Translations under genes and position numbers: made by a program | In this document: positions 25,493 to 32,275 of the stretch, piece by piece | How the letters are laid out: each line of letters opens with the position of its first letter | Numbering within the stretch: position 1 is the first letter of the stretch | The notes under the pieces: model-generated | The model's database searches: none | What the model was told of the DNA's origin: nothing | The model's input: only the letters and a program-made list of their open reading frames with translations | Assembly: GCA_022797295.1 (NCBI GenBank) | Contig: JAAWKH010000012.1 | Coordinates: forward strand, 1-58,712 | DNA: 58,712 nucleotides | Direction: 5' to 3' | Origin: Peptococcaceae bacterium | GTDB lineage: Bacteria > Bacillota > Dehalobacteriia > UBA4068 > UBA4997

Positions 25493-26033
25493 TTGCGAGG
25501 AACAGCCAACCTCATCTACTCCCCAGACCATTCAGCTAGCCGGAATCGTCAATGATTCTATCACCGACGGCCCTGGCATTCGGCTGACTGTGTTTGTGCA
25601 AGGCTGCCCGCACCATTGCCCCGGTTGCCACAATCAGCAAACCTGGGATTTTGCCGGCGGCCAGCCAACCACCACCGAGGAAATTTGGCAACAAATTCAG
25701 CAAAACCCTCTGCTTTCCGGCGTTACTTTCAGCGGCGGCGAACCGATGGCCCAAGCCGCGGCTCTGTTACCGTTGGCCCAGCTAATCAAGCAGGCCGGGC
25801 TGGAGTTGGCCATTTACACCGGCTACACATTTGAACAGTTGCTTGAACTGCCTGAGCCTGCCGTGCGTCAACTGCTGGAGCTATGCGACACTTTGATTGA
25901 CGGGCCTTTCATTTTGGCCCAGCGCAATCTGGAGCTAAACTTTCGCGGCTCAGCCAATCAGCGTATTCTGAAAGTCACCGAATCACTGGCGGCCGGCCAG
26001 CCTGTTTTGGAGCAATCCGAACGCTGGCACTAA
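25482..26033 (+). CDS. nrdG: Anaerobic ribonucleotide reductase activase
   Basis: A radical-SAM protein that abstracts a hydrogen from the glycyl residue of class III reductase. The 183-residue protein has FVQGCPHHCPGCHNQQTWDF, the CxxxCxxC cluster motif of activases, preceded by SITDGPGIRLTVF. GVTFSGGEPMAQ is the SAM-binding glycine-rich strand. The ATG at 25482 overlaps the end of the small glycyl-radical gene, so the activase is translationally tied to its substrate domain. Confidence 0.96.
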   Translation: MSANCEEQPTSSTPQTIQLAGIVNDSITDGPGIRLTVFVQGCPHHCPGCHNQQTWDFAGGQPTTTEEIWQQIQQNPLLSGVTFSGGEPMAQAAALLPLAQLIKQAGLELAIYTGYTFEQLLELPEPAVRQLLELCDTLIDGPFILAQRNLELNFRGSANQRILKVTESLAAGQPVLEQSERWH

Positions 26034-26040
26034 ATTAAGC

Positions 26041-26069
26041 TTGACAAAACGCTGCAAATATTATATAAT
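26041..26069 (+). promoter_or_regulatory. Perfect-consensus promoter of the antitoxin RNA
   Basis: TTGACA (26041-26046), 17 bases and TATAAT (26064-26069). This exact consensus is the strongest promoter seen in the window and begins eight bases after the nrdG stop. Confidence 0.9.
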
Positions 26070-26075
26070 AAACAT

Positions 26076-26166
26076 AAAGAAAGAGCCGGCCTCAATGGGG
26101 TCAGCCCTCAATAGTTAGCTACAAAAATAGCCGTAACCTATTGGTAGTGGATAGCGGCTATTTTTT
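26076..26166 (+). ncRNA. Small antisense RNA, probable type I antitoxin
   Basis: A transcript of about 90 bases from the consensus promoter to the terminator stem AAATAGCCG (26125-26133) with its complement (26155-26163) and a T-run. Its 3-prime end is antisense to the last codon and 3-prime region of the 27-codon peptide mRNA on the other strand. Its segment TCAGCCCTC could also pair, with one mismatch, with GAGGGGGTGA at the peptide ribosome site. Convergent RNAs sharing a two-way terminator recall Fst/par-type modules. Confidence 0.65.
26125..26166. terminator. Shared two-way terminator of toxin mRNA and antitoxin RNA
   Basis: A 9-bp stem (26125-26133/26155-26163). Six T follow on the plus strand and five on the minus strand. 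The peptide stop codon (26158-26160) lies in the stem. Confidence 0.75.
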
Positions 26167-26241
26167 GTTGCAATGTTTTATAGCGAAATCTGCTACTGTT
26201 ATTAACAGTATAAGTAATGCAGAAACCTCTAAAAAAGTCAT
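26158..26241 (-). CDS. 27-residue hydrophobic peptide, probable type I toxin
   Basis: The peptide reads MTFLEVSALLILLITVAD and ends IKHCNKK: one membrane helix with a basic C-terminus, the usual form of small type I toxins in Bacillota. GAGGGGGTGATTGC before the ATG is a strong ribosome site. The site lies in one of two mutually exclusive hairpins in the leader. Its own promoter is at 26366-26394 and it shares a terminator with the convergent RNA. I recognise the class but not a named family. Membrane damage is inferred from form only. Confidence 0.7.
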   Translation of the reverse strand: MTFLEVSALLILLITVADFAIKHCNKK

Positions 26242-26250
26242 GCAATCACC

Positions 26251-26295
26251 CCCTCTCGTTTTTGCAGGAATAAGAGAGGGCTTACAAACCCTCTC
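26251..26295 (-). promoter_or_regulatory. Alternative hairpins controlling the toxin ribosome site
   Basis: In the mRNA GAGAGGG (26295-26289), CCCTCTC (26280-26274) and GAGAGGG (26257-26251, the ribosome site) follow each other. The middle block can pair perfectly with either neighbour. Pairing with the first frees the ribosome site; pairing with the last hides it. Confidence 0.65.
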
Positions 26296-26365
26296 CCACT
26301 CCGTACGTTTGCGATAGTGTGCTGAGGGCTAACCGCCAGTTAAAACCAAACTCTTTCTTGGTGGT

Positions 26366-26394
26366 ATTATAACACATTTAATATCAAATAGCAA
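26366..26394 (-). promoter_or_regulatory. Promoter of the toxin mRNA
   Basis: On the minus strand TTGCTA (26394-26389), 17 bases and TATAAT (26371-26366). The mRNA would start about 118 bases before the peptide ATG. Its first bases AAGAAAGAG and a later AGCCCTCA also occur, with similar spacing, at the start of the antitoxin RNA. Confidence 0.75.
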
Positions 26395-26620
26395 CATTTT
26401 TTCATAACCTATAAAAAACTTACGGGCTTGCTATTCTCTCTGCAATGATATATAAATAAGAGAAAAGAAGTTGATATAATGGCCAACGTAAATATCCAAT
26501 ATGATTATTATAATACAGATAACTAACACATCACTTAACAAAACGCTGTGCATATTATATAATAAAAATAAAGAAAGAGTCGGCCTCAAATAGGGTCAGC
26601 CCTCAAAAATTAGCTACAAA

Positions 26621-26666
26621 AAGAGCTTAATGTGAACCACCCCTGAGCGAAGCAAATGGGTGTATG
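26621..26666 (+). repeat. Interspersed palindromic element inside copy two
   Basis: AAGAGCTTAATGTGAAC (26621-26637) followed by a CACCC...GGGTG stem. It matches positions 56-40 on the minus strand at 16 of 17 bases, also followed by a stem-loop. It sits where the antitoxin terminator should be, so it may have inserted there. Confidence 0.4.
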
Positions 26667-26700
26667 TCTTATAGCAAAGTATGCTACTGTTATCAACAGT
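26664..26700 (-). pseudogene. Remnant of the hydrophobic peptide gene
   Basis: These 37 bases align with the codons for LLITVADFAI of the intact peptide (here LLITVAYFAI). No ribosome site or leader precedes them. The frame continues into unrelated DNA. Confidence 0.6.
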
Positions 26701-26725
26701 AGCAACATTTTTTTACATTATGCAC

Positions 26726-26760
26726 AAAGGTGACTAGCCAAATCCGGCAGTCACCTTTTT
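26726..26760. terminator. Terminator-like hairpin after the XRE gene
   Basis: A perfect 10-bp stem (AAAGGTGACT at 26726-26735 with 26749-26758). Five T follow on the plus strand; the minus-strand run is shorter. It can end the XRE transcript and any plus-strand RNA from copy two. Confidence 0.65.
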
Positions 26761-26771
26761 AGTATAGCAAC

Positions 26772-27068
26772 TTATTCCTCATTGTTGGCGCCCTTACTGC
26801 GCAAATGCTCAATCAGACTATAAACAATTTGAATATCCTTTTCTGTAAGGCCTTGCAAGCTAACACTGGCGGTTTCCTCCATTCCCAACAGATAATCCGT
26901 TGAAACGTTAAAAAACTTGGCCAGCTCCACAATATACTGCGTGGAGGGCACTGAAATGCCCATCTCCCAGGCGCTGACGCCAGAGCGCGTAACCCCCAGA
27001 TACTTGGCCAAATCAACCTGAGTCATCGGCCTTTGCTCCCTTAAATGCTTAATCCTTTCAGCAAGCAT
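26772..27068 (-). CDS. XRE family transcriptional regulator
   Basis: A 98-residue repressor-like protein. The helix-turn-helix covers about residues 5-58: IKHLREQRPMTQVDLAKYLG then SGVSAWEMGISVPS and YIVELAKFFNVSTDYLLG. The C-terminal part (GLTEKDIQIVYSLIEHLRSK) is short and helical. Its upstream region has a perfect 15-bp inverted repeat, so autoregulation and control of the divergent 69-residue gene are likely. Such genes are common in mobile or accessory DNA, which fits the repeats on both sides. Confidence 0.9.
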   Translation of the reverse strand: MLAERIKHLREQRPMTQVDLAKYLGVTRSGVSAWEMGISVPSTQYIVELAKFFNVSTDYLLGMEETASVSLQGLTEKDIQIVYSLIEHLRSKGANNEE

Positions 27069-27081
27069 TTTATCACTCCTC

Positions 27082-27160
27082 TTATTATAAAGATGTTTTA
27101 TTATTACAAATATAATACATCTTTATAATAAAATCTAATCATTTTGATGTTTTGTTATTA
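27082..27160. promoter_or_regulatory. Operator region between XRE gene and divergent small gene
   Basis: TTATTATAAAGATGT (27082-27096) and its exact complement (27117-27131) form a 15-bp inverted repeat with a 20-base spacer. A third half-site, GATGTTTTGTTATTA near 27145, resembles GATGTTTTATTATTA at 27092. The XRE protein is the probable binder. Confidence 0.65.
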
Positions 27161-27175
27161 TAATGCTATTTATAA

Positions 27176-27205
27176 TTGACAAAACATTGGCTTTAATGTT
27201 ATAAT
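27176..27205 (+). promoter_or_regulatory. Promoter of the 69-residue gene
   Basis: TTGACA (27176-27181), 18 bases and TATAAT (27200-27205), about 20 bases before the ATG at 27226. Confidence 0.8.
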
Positions 27206-27225
27206 TTAAGTTAAGAGGTGATAAA

Positions 27226-27435
27226 ATGTCAGAAAATATACAACTAGCCGATTTTGACAAGGCTCTTAAAGAGTTGGAACAGGCCGTTGGCGCTTTAAGA
27301 GCGCTCTACGAGGTGCTTAAACTGCCGCCAGCAAACACTATGCCACATAATGACAGCCTGCTAATTTACATTCGTCTGCTGGAGCAAATACAACGCAAGG
27401 CCAAGCTGCTCAGCCAATACGAAGCAAACAGCTAA
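27226..27435 (+). CDS. Small coiled-coil protein of unknown function
   Basis: A 69-residue acidic protein with heptad-like helices (FDKALKELEQAVGALRALYE and YIRLLEQIQRKAKLLSQYE). No signal or membrane segment. AAGAGGTGATAAA gives a good ribosome site and a strong promoter lies upstream. It is divergent from the XRE gene, whose operator lies between them, so it may be a regulated partner. No family recognised. Confidence 0.65.
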   Translation: MSENIQLADFDKALKELEQAVGALRALYEVLKLPPANTMPHNDSLLIYIRLLEQIQRKAKLLSQYEANS

Positions 27436-27518
27436 AAACCTGGCCTTACACATTGCCATTGCCGCGGCAATGGTATATAATTTTGCAATTAAATATAAGA
27501 AAAAGGGGCCTGATTAAA

Positions 27519-28403
27519 ATGCGCCATTTTTATCGCCAACTGCTTTGCTTGCTGTTAGTTGCCCTTGTACTGACAAGCTGTAGTAGTCAATCAAATGAGC
27601 AAACAACACTCTTTCGTTTTGTGCAGCGGCAGCCGCTGCAATATGCTCCTTATGGCGGCGAGCAATGCGCCGCCTTGCTGCAAAAAATCGACGAATTGCT
27701 GACTAAGGATATTGCCGCCCTACAGCCGGGCGAAAGCCGCACGGTGCAGCCAACCACTGAGCTGCGCGAGCAATATTATGATTTGGCCCAAGTGATGCGC
27801 TGGGACTTTCTGCCCGGTTTTGCTGAAGGTGAACCGCCGCAGCACATTGGAGCCTATATTTATCTGGCTGTGGCGCAATCGCTGCGCTGGTACTGGCAGC
27901 CGCTTGACTTAACAGACCCAAACGCCTGGCCAACGCTTTGGATAGCGCCAGATATTGTTACCGACCGCCGGGCTTGGCTGGCTTATGGCCGGGAAAACAT
28001 AATGGGCACCGCCGCCAGCCAAATTCAGGCTTACATCCAAACCCATTTTGGCGTGCAGGTGGAGGCCGAGCCGCTTAACAAATGGGAATTTGACGGTCAA
28101 TATTACATATTGATGGATTGCGGCTGGGCGGGACCGCCTATGTATCGGCTGACGGATTTGCAGCTGGAAAACCGCAACGGGCAAATCATCTACACCGCCA
28201 CTTTGCAGGAATACGTAAGCACCGGCCGCTATATTGGCGAGGAATATCCGCCCAACGCCCGTCAGCTGGTGTGCAGCGGCAGCGAGGAAACGCCCAATTT
28301 GCAGCTATATGATAATTATTGGGGCGATCTGATAGTGAGTTATTATATCAACCCCGCAGACGGCGAACTGTTCTATCTGGCTGTTAGCGCAATGCCAAGA
28401 TAA
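27519..28403 (+). CDS. Putative lipoprotein, 294 residues
   Basis: An exported protein of unknown function. The N-terminus MRHFYRQLLCLLLVALVL leads to a lipobox LTSC followed by SSQS. The mature part is rich in Gln, Tyr and Trp (YAPYGGEQCAALLQKIDELL, RWYWQPLDLTDPN, MDCGWAGPPMYRLTDL). The ATG at 27519 is chosen over the upstream frame because AAAGGGG precedes it and it begins a proper signal peptide. It may be transcribed with the small gene 83 bases upstream. Confidence 0.75.
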   Translation: MRHFYRQLLCLLLVALVLTSCSSQSNEQTTLFRFVQRQPLQYAPYGGEQCAALLQKIDELLTKDIAALQPGESRTVQPTTELREQYYDLAQVMRWDFLPGFAEGEPPQHIGAYIYLAVAQSLRWYWQPLDLTDPNAWPTLWIAPDIVTDRRAWLAYGRENIMGTAASQIQAYIQTHFGVQVEAEPLNKWEFDGQYYILMDCGWAGPPMYRLTDLQLENRNGQIIYTATLQEYVSTGRYIGEEYPPNARQLVCSGSEETPNLQLYDNYWGDLIVSYYINPADGELFYLAVSAMPR

Positions 28404-28434
28404 TAATAAATCGCATATTTAACCACAATGCCAT

Positions 28435-28531
28435 TTAACAAAACGCTGCGCATTTATATAAGAAAGCGTCGGCCGCAATGGGGTCAGCCCTTTCCAAAAA
28501 GCATTGTAACATATTTAATATCAATATCAAA
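28435..28531 (+). repeat. Third, shortest copy of the toxin-antitoxin element
   Basis: TTAACAAAACGCTGC followed by GTCGGCCGCAATGGGGTCAG matches the antitoxin promoter and 5-prime RNA of copies one and two, with part of the -10 region lost. It then jumps to ATTGTAACATATTTAATATC, which matches the far, toxin-promoter end of copy one. The peptide gene is gone. Confidence 0.65.
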
Positions 28532-28539
28532 GGCCGCCC

Positions 28540-29004
28540 TTATTCCTTAGGGGCGGCCTCCATCATTTTATGTATCTCCTGAATAAAGGTTTCCACATCC
28601 TCAAACTTGCGATAAACCGAGGCAAAGCGCACATAAGCCACGTCGTCCACAGCGCGCAGGCGTTCCATAACCATATCCCCAATGCGCATGGCAGGCACTT
28701 CCCGCTCCATAGAATTTTTTAGCTCCTTTTCCACGTCCAGCACCAACTGTTCCAACACAGCCACCGGCACTGGCCGTTTGTCACAGGCGCGCACCAGTCC
28801 GGCCAAAATTTTGCTTTTATCAAAAATTTCCCGGTTGCCATCGCGCTTCACCACCAGCAGGCTGGTTTCCTCCTCCCGCTCATACGTTGTGAACCGTTTA
28901 CCACAGCTGAGGCATTCCCGCCGCCGGCGAATACTACGCCCATCCTCCACAGGGCGGGAATCCAACACCTTTGAGTCTGGATAACCACAAAATGAACAAC
29001 GCAT
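28540..29004 (-). CDS. nrdR: Transcriptional repressor NrdR
   Basis: Represses ribonucleotide reductase genes when dATP binds its ATP-cone. The 154-residue length is standard. A zinc ribbon gives MRCSFCGYPDSKVLDSRPVE and ECLSCGKRFTTYER. The ATP-cone follows from about residue 49 (LVVKRDGNREIFDKSKILAG). Its target is probably the nrdD operon 3.3 kb away, although I see no convincing pair of NrdR boxes there. The next gene on the strand is ylmC. Confidence 0.97.
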   Translation of the reverse strand: MRCSFCGYPDSKVLDSRPVEDGRSIRRRRECLSCGKRFTTYEREEETSLLVVKRDGNREIFDKSKILAGLVRACDKRPVPVAVLEQLVLDVEKELKNSMEREVPAMRIGDMVMERLRAVDDVAYVRFASVYRKFEDVETFIQEIHKMMEAAPKE

Positions 29005-29077
29005 GCCAACCCCTCCTTATGCTTAAAATATTACTACACAACAGGGCTGGCTGTCAAGCGAAAATTCAGCAGATTAT

Positions 29078-29395
29078 TCAATCCTCCCAAAGCAAATCAT
29101 CCGGCGGCAATTCCTCCTCGGCCGCCCGACGGCGGGCCTTTGGCCCTGATTGCCAGGCGGTCGGCGGCCCATCCACCAGCACCACATCCACGCCAATCTT
29201 CTTAATTTGCTCCCAAGGCACCACCACATCCTCGCCGCGGGTAAAAACCCCTAAAAAACGGCTGCTGCCCGGCAAAATCAAGGCCACAATTCGCCCGGCC
29301 GCCAAATCCACCTCCACATCCCGCACCGGGCCCAAACGTTTGCCCTCGCTTAGGCTGATAATATCTTTATTGCGTAAGTCAGAAATTTTAAACAT
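29078..29395 (-). CDS. YlmC/YmxH family PRC-barrel protein
   Basis: A 105-residue protein: a PRC-barrel-like beta domain ([40 protein letters not shown]) followed by a charged tail ending DDLLWED. Members are found mostly in spore-formers and are linked to sporulation; the molecular role is unknown. GAGGTGG before the ATG at 29395 fixes the start. It lies directly downstream of spoIIR, fitting a sporulation role. Confidence 0.88.
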   Translation of the reverse strand: MFKISDLRNKDIISLSEGKRLGPVRDVEVDLAAGRIVALILPGSSRFLGVFTRGEDVVVPWEQIKKIGVDVVLVDGPPTAWQSGPKARRRAAEEELPPDDLLWED

Positions 29396-29446
29396 CGCAA
29401 ACCACCTCAAGACAACCTATGCCTGACCACGCTAAAAAATACCGCC

Positions 29447-30130
29447 TTACTTCTGATTAAATATCTCGCAAATTTTCAGCTTCACCTGCCGCTCACCAGC
29501 CAGCAGAGAGCCCTCCGGCGCACTGCCGCTCACGTTAAACTCCCCAGCCTCGTCCACAAAACAAAGCGGCGGAAACAGCACGCACCACCAGTTATGCCCC
29601 TCGCCCTCGCCCAAAACCAGACGCAAAGCCGGATATTCCCCTGCCGGAAGTTGCAGCTGACCGTAACGCCGGGCGGGAAAATCAAAGCGGCCCATCTCCG
29701 CCTGCGCGCCATAGCCAAAATCAGCCGTCATTCCGGCCGCCAAGGCTTCCAGCTGCGGCAGTTGTTCCGCCAGCAGCTGCTCCGCCTCCTCTCTGGTTTG
29801 CACCTGCGCCAAAAGCGGCGTCAGATACTCCACCACAGCGTCCCGCACTTGCAGCTTCAAAGCTTGGTCGGCCGCATTATCACTGTTGGCAATAATATGC
29901 AGGCGCAGAGGCAAATCCTGCGCCGCCGCCCGCTGCCCCGGCCCAACCAAAAGCAGCAATGCTGCCACCGCCAGCAACAGCAGCAGAGCCGCCGCCAAAG
30001 CCCAACGCCAACGCCGCAGCAAACGGGCCCGCCGCCCCAGATAATCCCCGCGCATCACCATAGCCGCCAGCTCAGGCTCATGTATTTCCACTTTGCTTTG
30101 TGTAAAGGCTTTATGTTCAAATCCCGGCAT
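29447..30130 (-). CDS. spoIIR: Stage II sporulation protein R
   Basis: The forespore-made, secreted signal that triggers SpoIIGA to activate sigma-E in the mother cell. After an N-terminal membrane helix (about residues 41-63, ALAAALLLLLAVAALLLLV) comes LPLRLHIIANSDNAADQALK, the hallmark of the family. LVLGEGEGHNWWCVLFPPLC is also conserved. AGGAG precedes the ATG. Upstream, GTTTA (30192-30188), 14 bases and GGACATAAT (30173-30165) loosely fit a sigma-F promoter. Confidence 0.94.
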   Translation of the reverse strand: MPGFEHKAFTQSKVEIHEPELAAMVMRGDYLGRRARLLRRWRWALAAALLLLLAVAALLLLVGPGQRAAAQDLPLRLHIIANSDNAADQALKLQVRDAVVEYLTPLLAQVQTREEAEQLLAEQLPQLEALAAGMTADFGYGAQAEMGRFDFPARRYGQLQLPAGEYPALRLVLGEGEGHNWWCVLFPPLCFVDEAGEFNVSGSAPEGSLLAGERQVKLKICEIFNQK

Positions 30131-30222
30131 AATATCAGCTCCTAAAATTTAAGTTTATGGCTATATTATGTCCGCTCATCAGCAGCCTAAACCTGGTTTA
30201 GCAAAAAAATCCAGCCAAAAGG

Positions 30223-30429
30223 TCAGATGTATTCATCTCCCTCCTGCCGCCAGACCAGCCAGGCCTCCAGCACCCAAGCCGCCAGCCCCAGCCAGAGCAG
30301 CAAGGCCGCCACACCTATGATACGCAGCCAACCGCCCCAAGCCAGCAGGATAAGCGTTGGGCAAAACAACAAAAACGCAGCCAACAGCACGCCCAACAGG
30401 CGCAGCCAACGTATCCGCCGCCATTCCAT
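30223..30429 (-). CDS. Small two-helix membrane protein
   Basis: A 68-residue hydrophobic protein with helices at about 8-30 (LLGVLLAAFLLFCPTLILLA) and 34-56 (IIGVAALLLWLGLAAWVLEA) and a charged C-terminus. AAGGAGG precedes the ATG. It lies 21 bases after the cysteine desulfurase gene on the same strand and is probably co-transcribed. No family recognised. Confidence 0.65.
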   Translation of the reverse strand: MEWRRIRWLRLLGVLLAAFLLFCPTLILLAWGGWLRIIGVAALLLWLGLAAWVLEAWLVWRQEGDEYI

Positions 30430-30450
30430 AAAGCAACCGCCTCCTTTCCA

Positions 30451-31629
30451 TCAGTCGCCGGGCTGGCTGAAGCTTTCGTCCAACTGCTCCGCCGCCGTTT
30501 CCTGGCGCAGCAAACGCACCTGCTCCGCCACAATCGCCGCCGCCTGCCGGGCCTCCATCAAAGTGTTCTCCCAGCCAAAGCTCAGGCGCACCGCGCTTTT
30601 CAGCCGCCATTCCGGCAAGCCCAAGGCCTGCAAAACGTGCGACGGCTCCGCCCGGCCGGAGCTGCAAGCAGACGCCGCGCTGACCGCCACCCCGGCCATA
30701 TCCAAAAACAACAGCAGGGCCGCGCTCTCCAGACCCTCAAAGCTTAAATTCAAGTTGCCGGGCAGCCGCCTCTCCCAGCCGCCGTTCACCACAACGCCGG
30801 GCAACTGCCGGCTAAGCTCATGCCAAAAGCAATCACGGGCGGCCGCCGCCCGCCTGGCCTGTTGCGGCCAACGCTGGGCCGTCAGTTCCGCGGCCACACC
30901 CAGCCCCACAATACCCGGCAGGTTTTCTGTGCCACTGCGCAGGCTGCGCTCCTGTCCGCCGCCCCAAAGCACCGGCTGCAAGTCTGTTTGATGCCGCACA
31001 TAAAGCGCGCCGCACCCCTTGGGCCCGTTGATTTTATGAGCAGAGAGGGTCAGCATATCCACGCCCAGCTCCGCCACCTGCACCGGCGCCTTACCCACGG
31101 CCTGCACCGCGTCTGTGTGCAGCAACACGCCGCGCCCAGCCAGCAGACGGCCCAATTCCGCCACCGGCTGCAAGGAGCCTATTTCATTGTTGGCCAACAT
31201 CAGGCTCACCAGCAGGGTATCCGGCCGCAGGGCTTGCTCCACCTGAGCCGGGCTGATAAGACCATCCTCGTCCGGCGGTAGATAAGTAACCTCAAACCCT
31301 TGCCCCTCCAGATAGCGGCAACAGTTCAACACGGCCGCGTGTTCAATGCTGCTGGTGATGATATGCCCACGCTGAAAGCGGCCAGCCACACCCAAAATGG
31401 CCAGGTTATCCGCTTCTGTGCCGCCAGAGGTAAAATAAATCTCATCTGGCTCCGCACCTAGCAGAGCAGCCACTTGGCGGCGGGCGGCGCTCATAGCGTC
31501 GTAAGCGTCGCGGCCAAAGCTGTGAATACCGCTGGGGTTGCCCCAGTTGTCCTGCAAAACCTGCTGCATCGCCGCCACCACCTCTGGATAAGGCTTGGTG
31601 GTAGCGCTGTTATCCAAATATATTCTCAT
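30451..31629 (-). CDS. Cysteine desulfurase (NifS/IscS family)
   Basis: A PLP enzyme that takes sulfur from cysteine for Fe-S clusters or tRNA thiolation. The 392-residue protein begins RIYLDNSATTKPYPEVVAAM. The PLP lysine is in TLSAHKINGPKGCGALYV, and the active-site Cys is in SAASACSSGRAEPSHVL. The short CSSG form and the sequence near it fit group I NifS/IscS. No iscU or mnmA is adjacent, so the acceptor is unknown. GGGAGATTAGGCGC precedes the ATG. Confidence 0.96.
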   Translation of the reverse strand: MRIYLDNSATTKPYPEVVAAMQQVLQDNWGNPSGIHSFGRDAYDAMSAARRQVAALLGAEPDEIYFTSGGTEADNLAILGVAGRFQRGHIITSSIEHAAVLNCCRYLEGQGFEVTYLPPDEDGLISPAQVEQALRPDTLLVSLMLANNEIGSLQPVAELGRLLAGRGVLLHTDAVQAVGKAPVQVAELGVDMLTLSAHKINGPKGCGALYVRHQTDLQPVLWGGGQERSLRSGTENLPGIVGLGVAAELTAQRWPQQARRAAAARDCFWHELSRQLPGVVVNGGWERRLPGNLNLSFEGLESAALLLFLDMAGVAVSAASACSSGRAEPSHVLQALGLPEWRLKSAVRLSFGWENTLMEARQAAAIVAEQVRLLRQETAAEQLDESFSQPGD

Positions 31630-31718
31630 GCGCCTAATCTCCCTGTGTTCTCAGCTTTAATATTAGCTTATGCGGCAACAAGGGAGCTGGTTATGCCGGA
31701 ATATTTTCCTTATTAAAC

Positions 31719-31777
31719 AGAAAAAGCGCCCCAAAGCCGGATTTTGGAACCGGTCTGGGCCGCTTTTCTGTTTAATT
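31719..31777. terminator. Terminator of panD
   Basis: A long two-part stem pairs CAGAAAAAGCGCCCC near 31719-31734 with GGGCCGCTTTTCTG near 31757-31771, with inner CCGG pairs. T-rich sequence follows on both strands. It stands seven bases past the panD stop. Confidence 0.8.
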
Positions 31778-31783
31778 TTCGGT

Positions 31784-32164
31784 TTATTTGATTTCGCCGT
31801 GTTTTTCCGCAAAAACCTCCGCAATCTGGTTTTTGTCATCAACCAGCACCACGGTGGGGCTGAAGCTTTTAGCTTCCTCCTCGCTCATCGTAGCGTAAAC
31901 CATAATAATGGCAATATCTCCGGGTTGAACCAATCTGGCGGCTGAGCCGTTCAGACAAATCACACCGGAACCTGCCGGCCCCGGAATAGCGTAAGTAACC
32001 AACCGGGAGCCATTGTTGTTATCCACCACATGCACCTGTTCATTGGGCAAAATATTGGCGGCGGCCATCAAATCCGAATCAATAGTGATACTGCCAACGT
32101 AATTCAGATTTGCCTCTGTCACCGTCACACGGTGCAGTTTGGCCTTTAACATGGTAAGATTCAT
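31784..32164 (-). CDS. panD: Aspartate 1-decarboxylase proenzyme
   Basis: Makes beta-alanine for pantothenate. The 126-residue proenzyme cleaves itself between Gly and Ser in NYVGSITID (residues 22-29), forming the pyruvoyl group. [26 protein letters not shown] and GAAARL-like [16 protein letters not shown] are standard. GGAGG precedes the first ATG. It pairs with panC across a nicotinamidase-like gene. panB is not in the window. Confidence 0.97.
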   Translation of the reverse strand: MNLTMLKAKLHRVTVTEANLNYVGSITIDSDLMAAANILPNEQVHVVDNNNGSRLVTYAIPGPAGSGVICLNGSAARLVQPGDIAIIMVYATMSEEEAKSFSPTVVLVDDKNQIAEVFAEKHGEIK

Positions 32165-32275
32165 TCTGCTTTAACCTCCAAGGTAGCAATAAAAAAGGGT
32201 TATCATCATTTACAATGATGTGATAGTATTAATAGTATACACTATTTAGCGAGAAATGCAAGCTATTTCTGCAAA

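Larger units (their letters stand above)
26535..26725 (+). repeat. Second, internally deleted copy of the toxin-antitoxin element
   Basis: TTAACA, 17 bases and TATAAT (26535-26563) and the following 60 bases closely match the antitoxin promoter and RNA of the first copy. The terminator is replaced by unrelated DNA from 26621. Part of the peptide gene survives on the minus strand (26700-26664). It joins directly to the sequence that lies upstream of the toxin promoter in copy one (TAGCAACATTTTT), so the peptide start, leader and -10 are lost. Confidence 0.7.

Noticed and set aside
26479..26526. 15-codon frame starting MANVNIQYDYYNTDN
   Set aside because: The start resembles antitoxin N-termini, but it stops at once, has a poor ribosome site and lies in AT-rich DNA between repeats. 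At most a remnant.
32203..32226. Attenuator between the nicotinamidase-like gene and panD
   Set aside because: A CATCATT/AATGATG hairpin is present, but the T-run is seven bases away. It is not convincing as a terminator, and no alternative fold was found.
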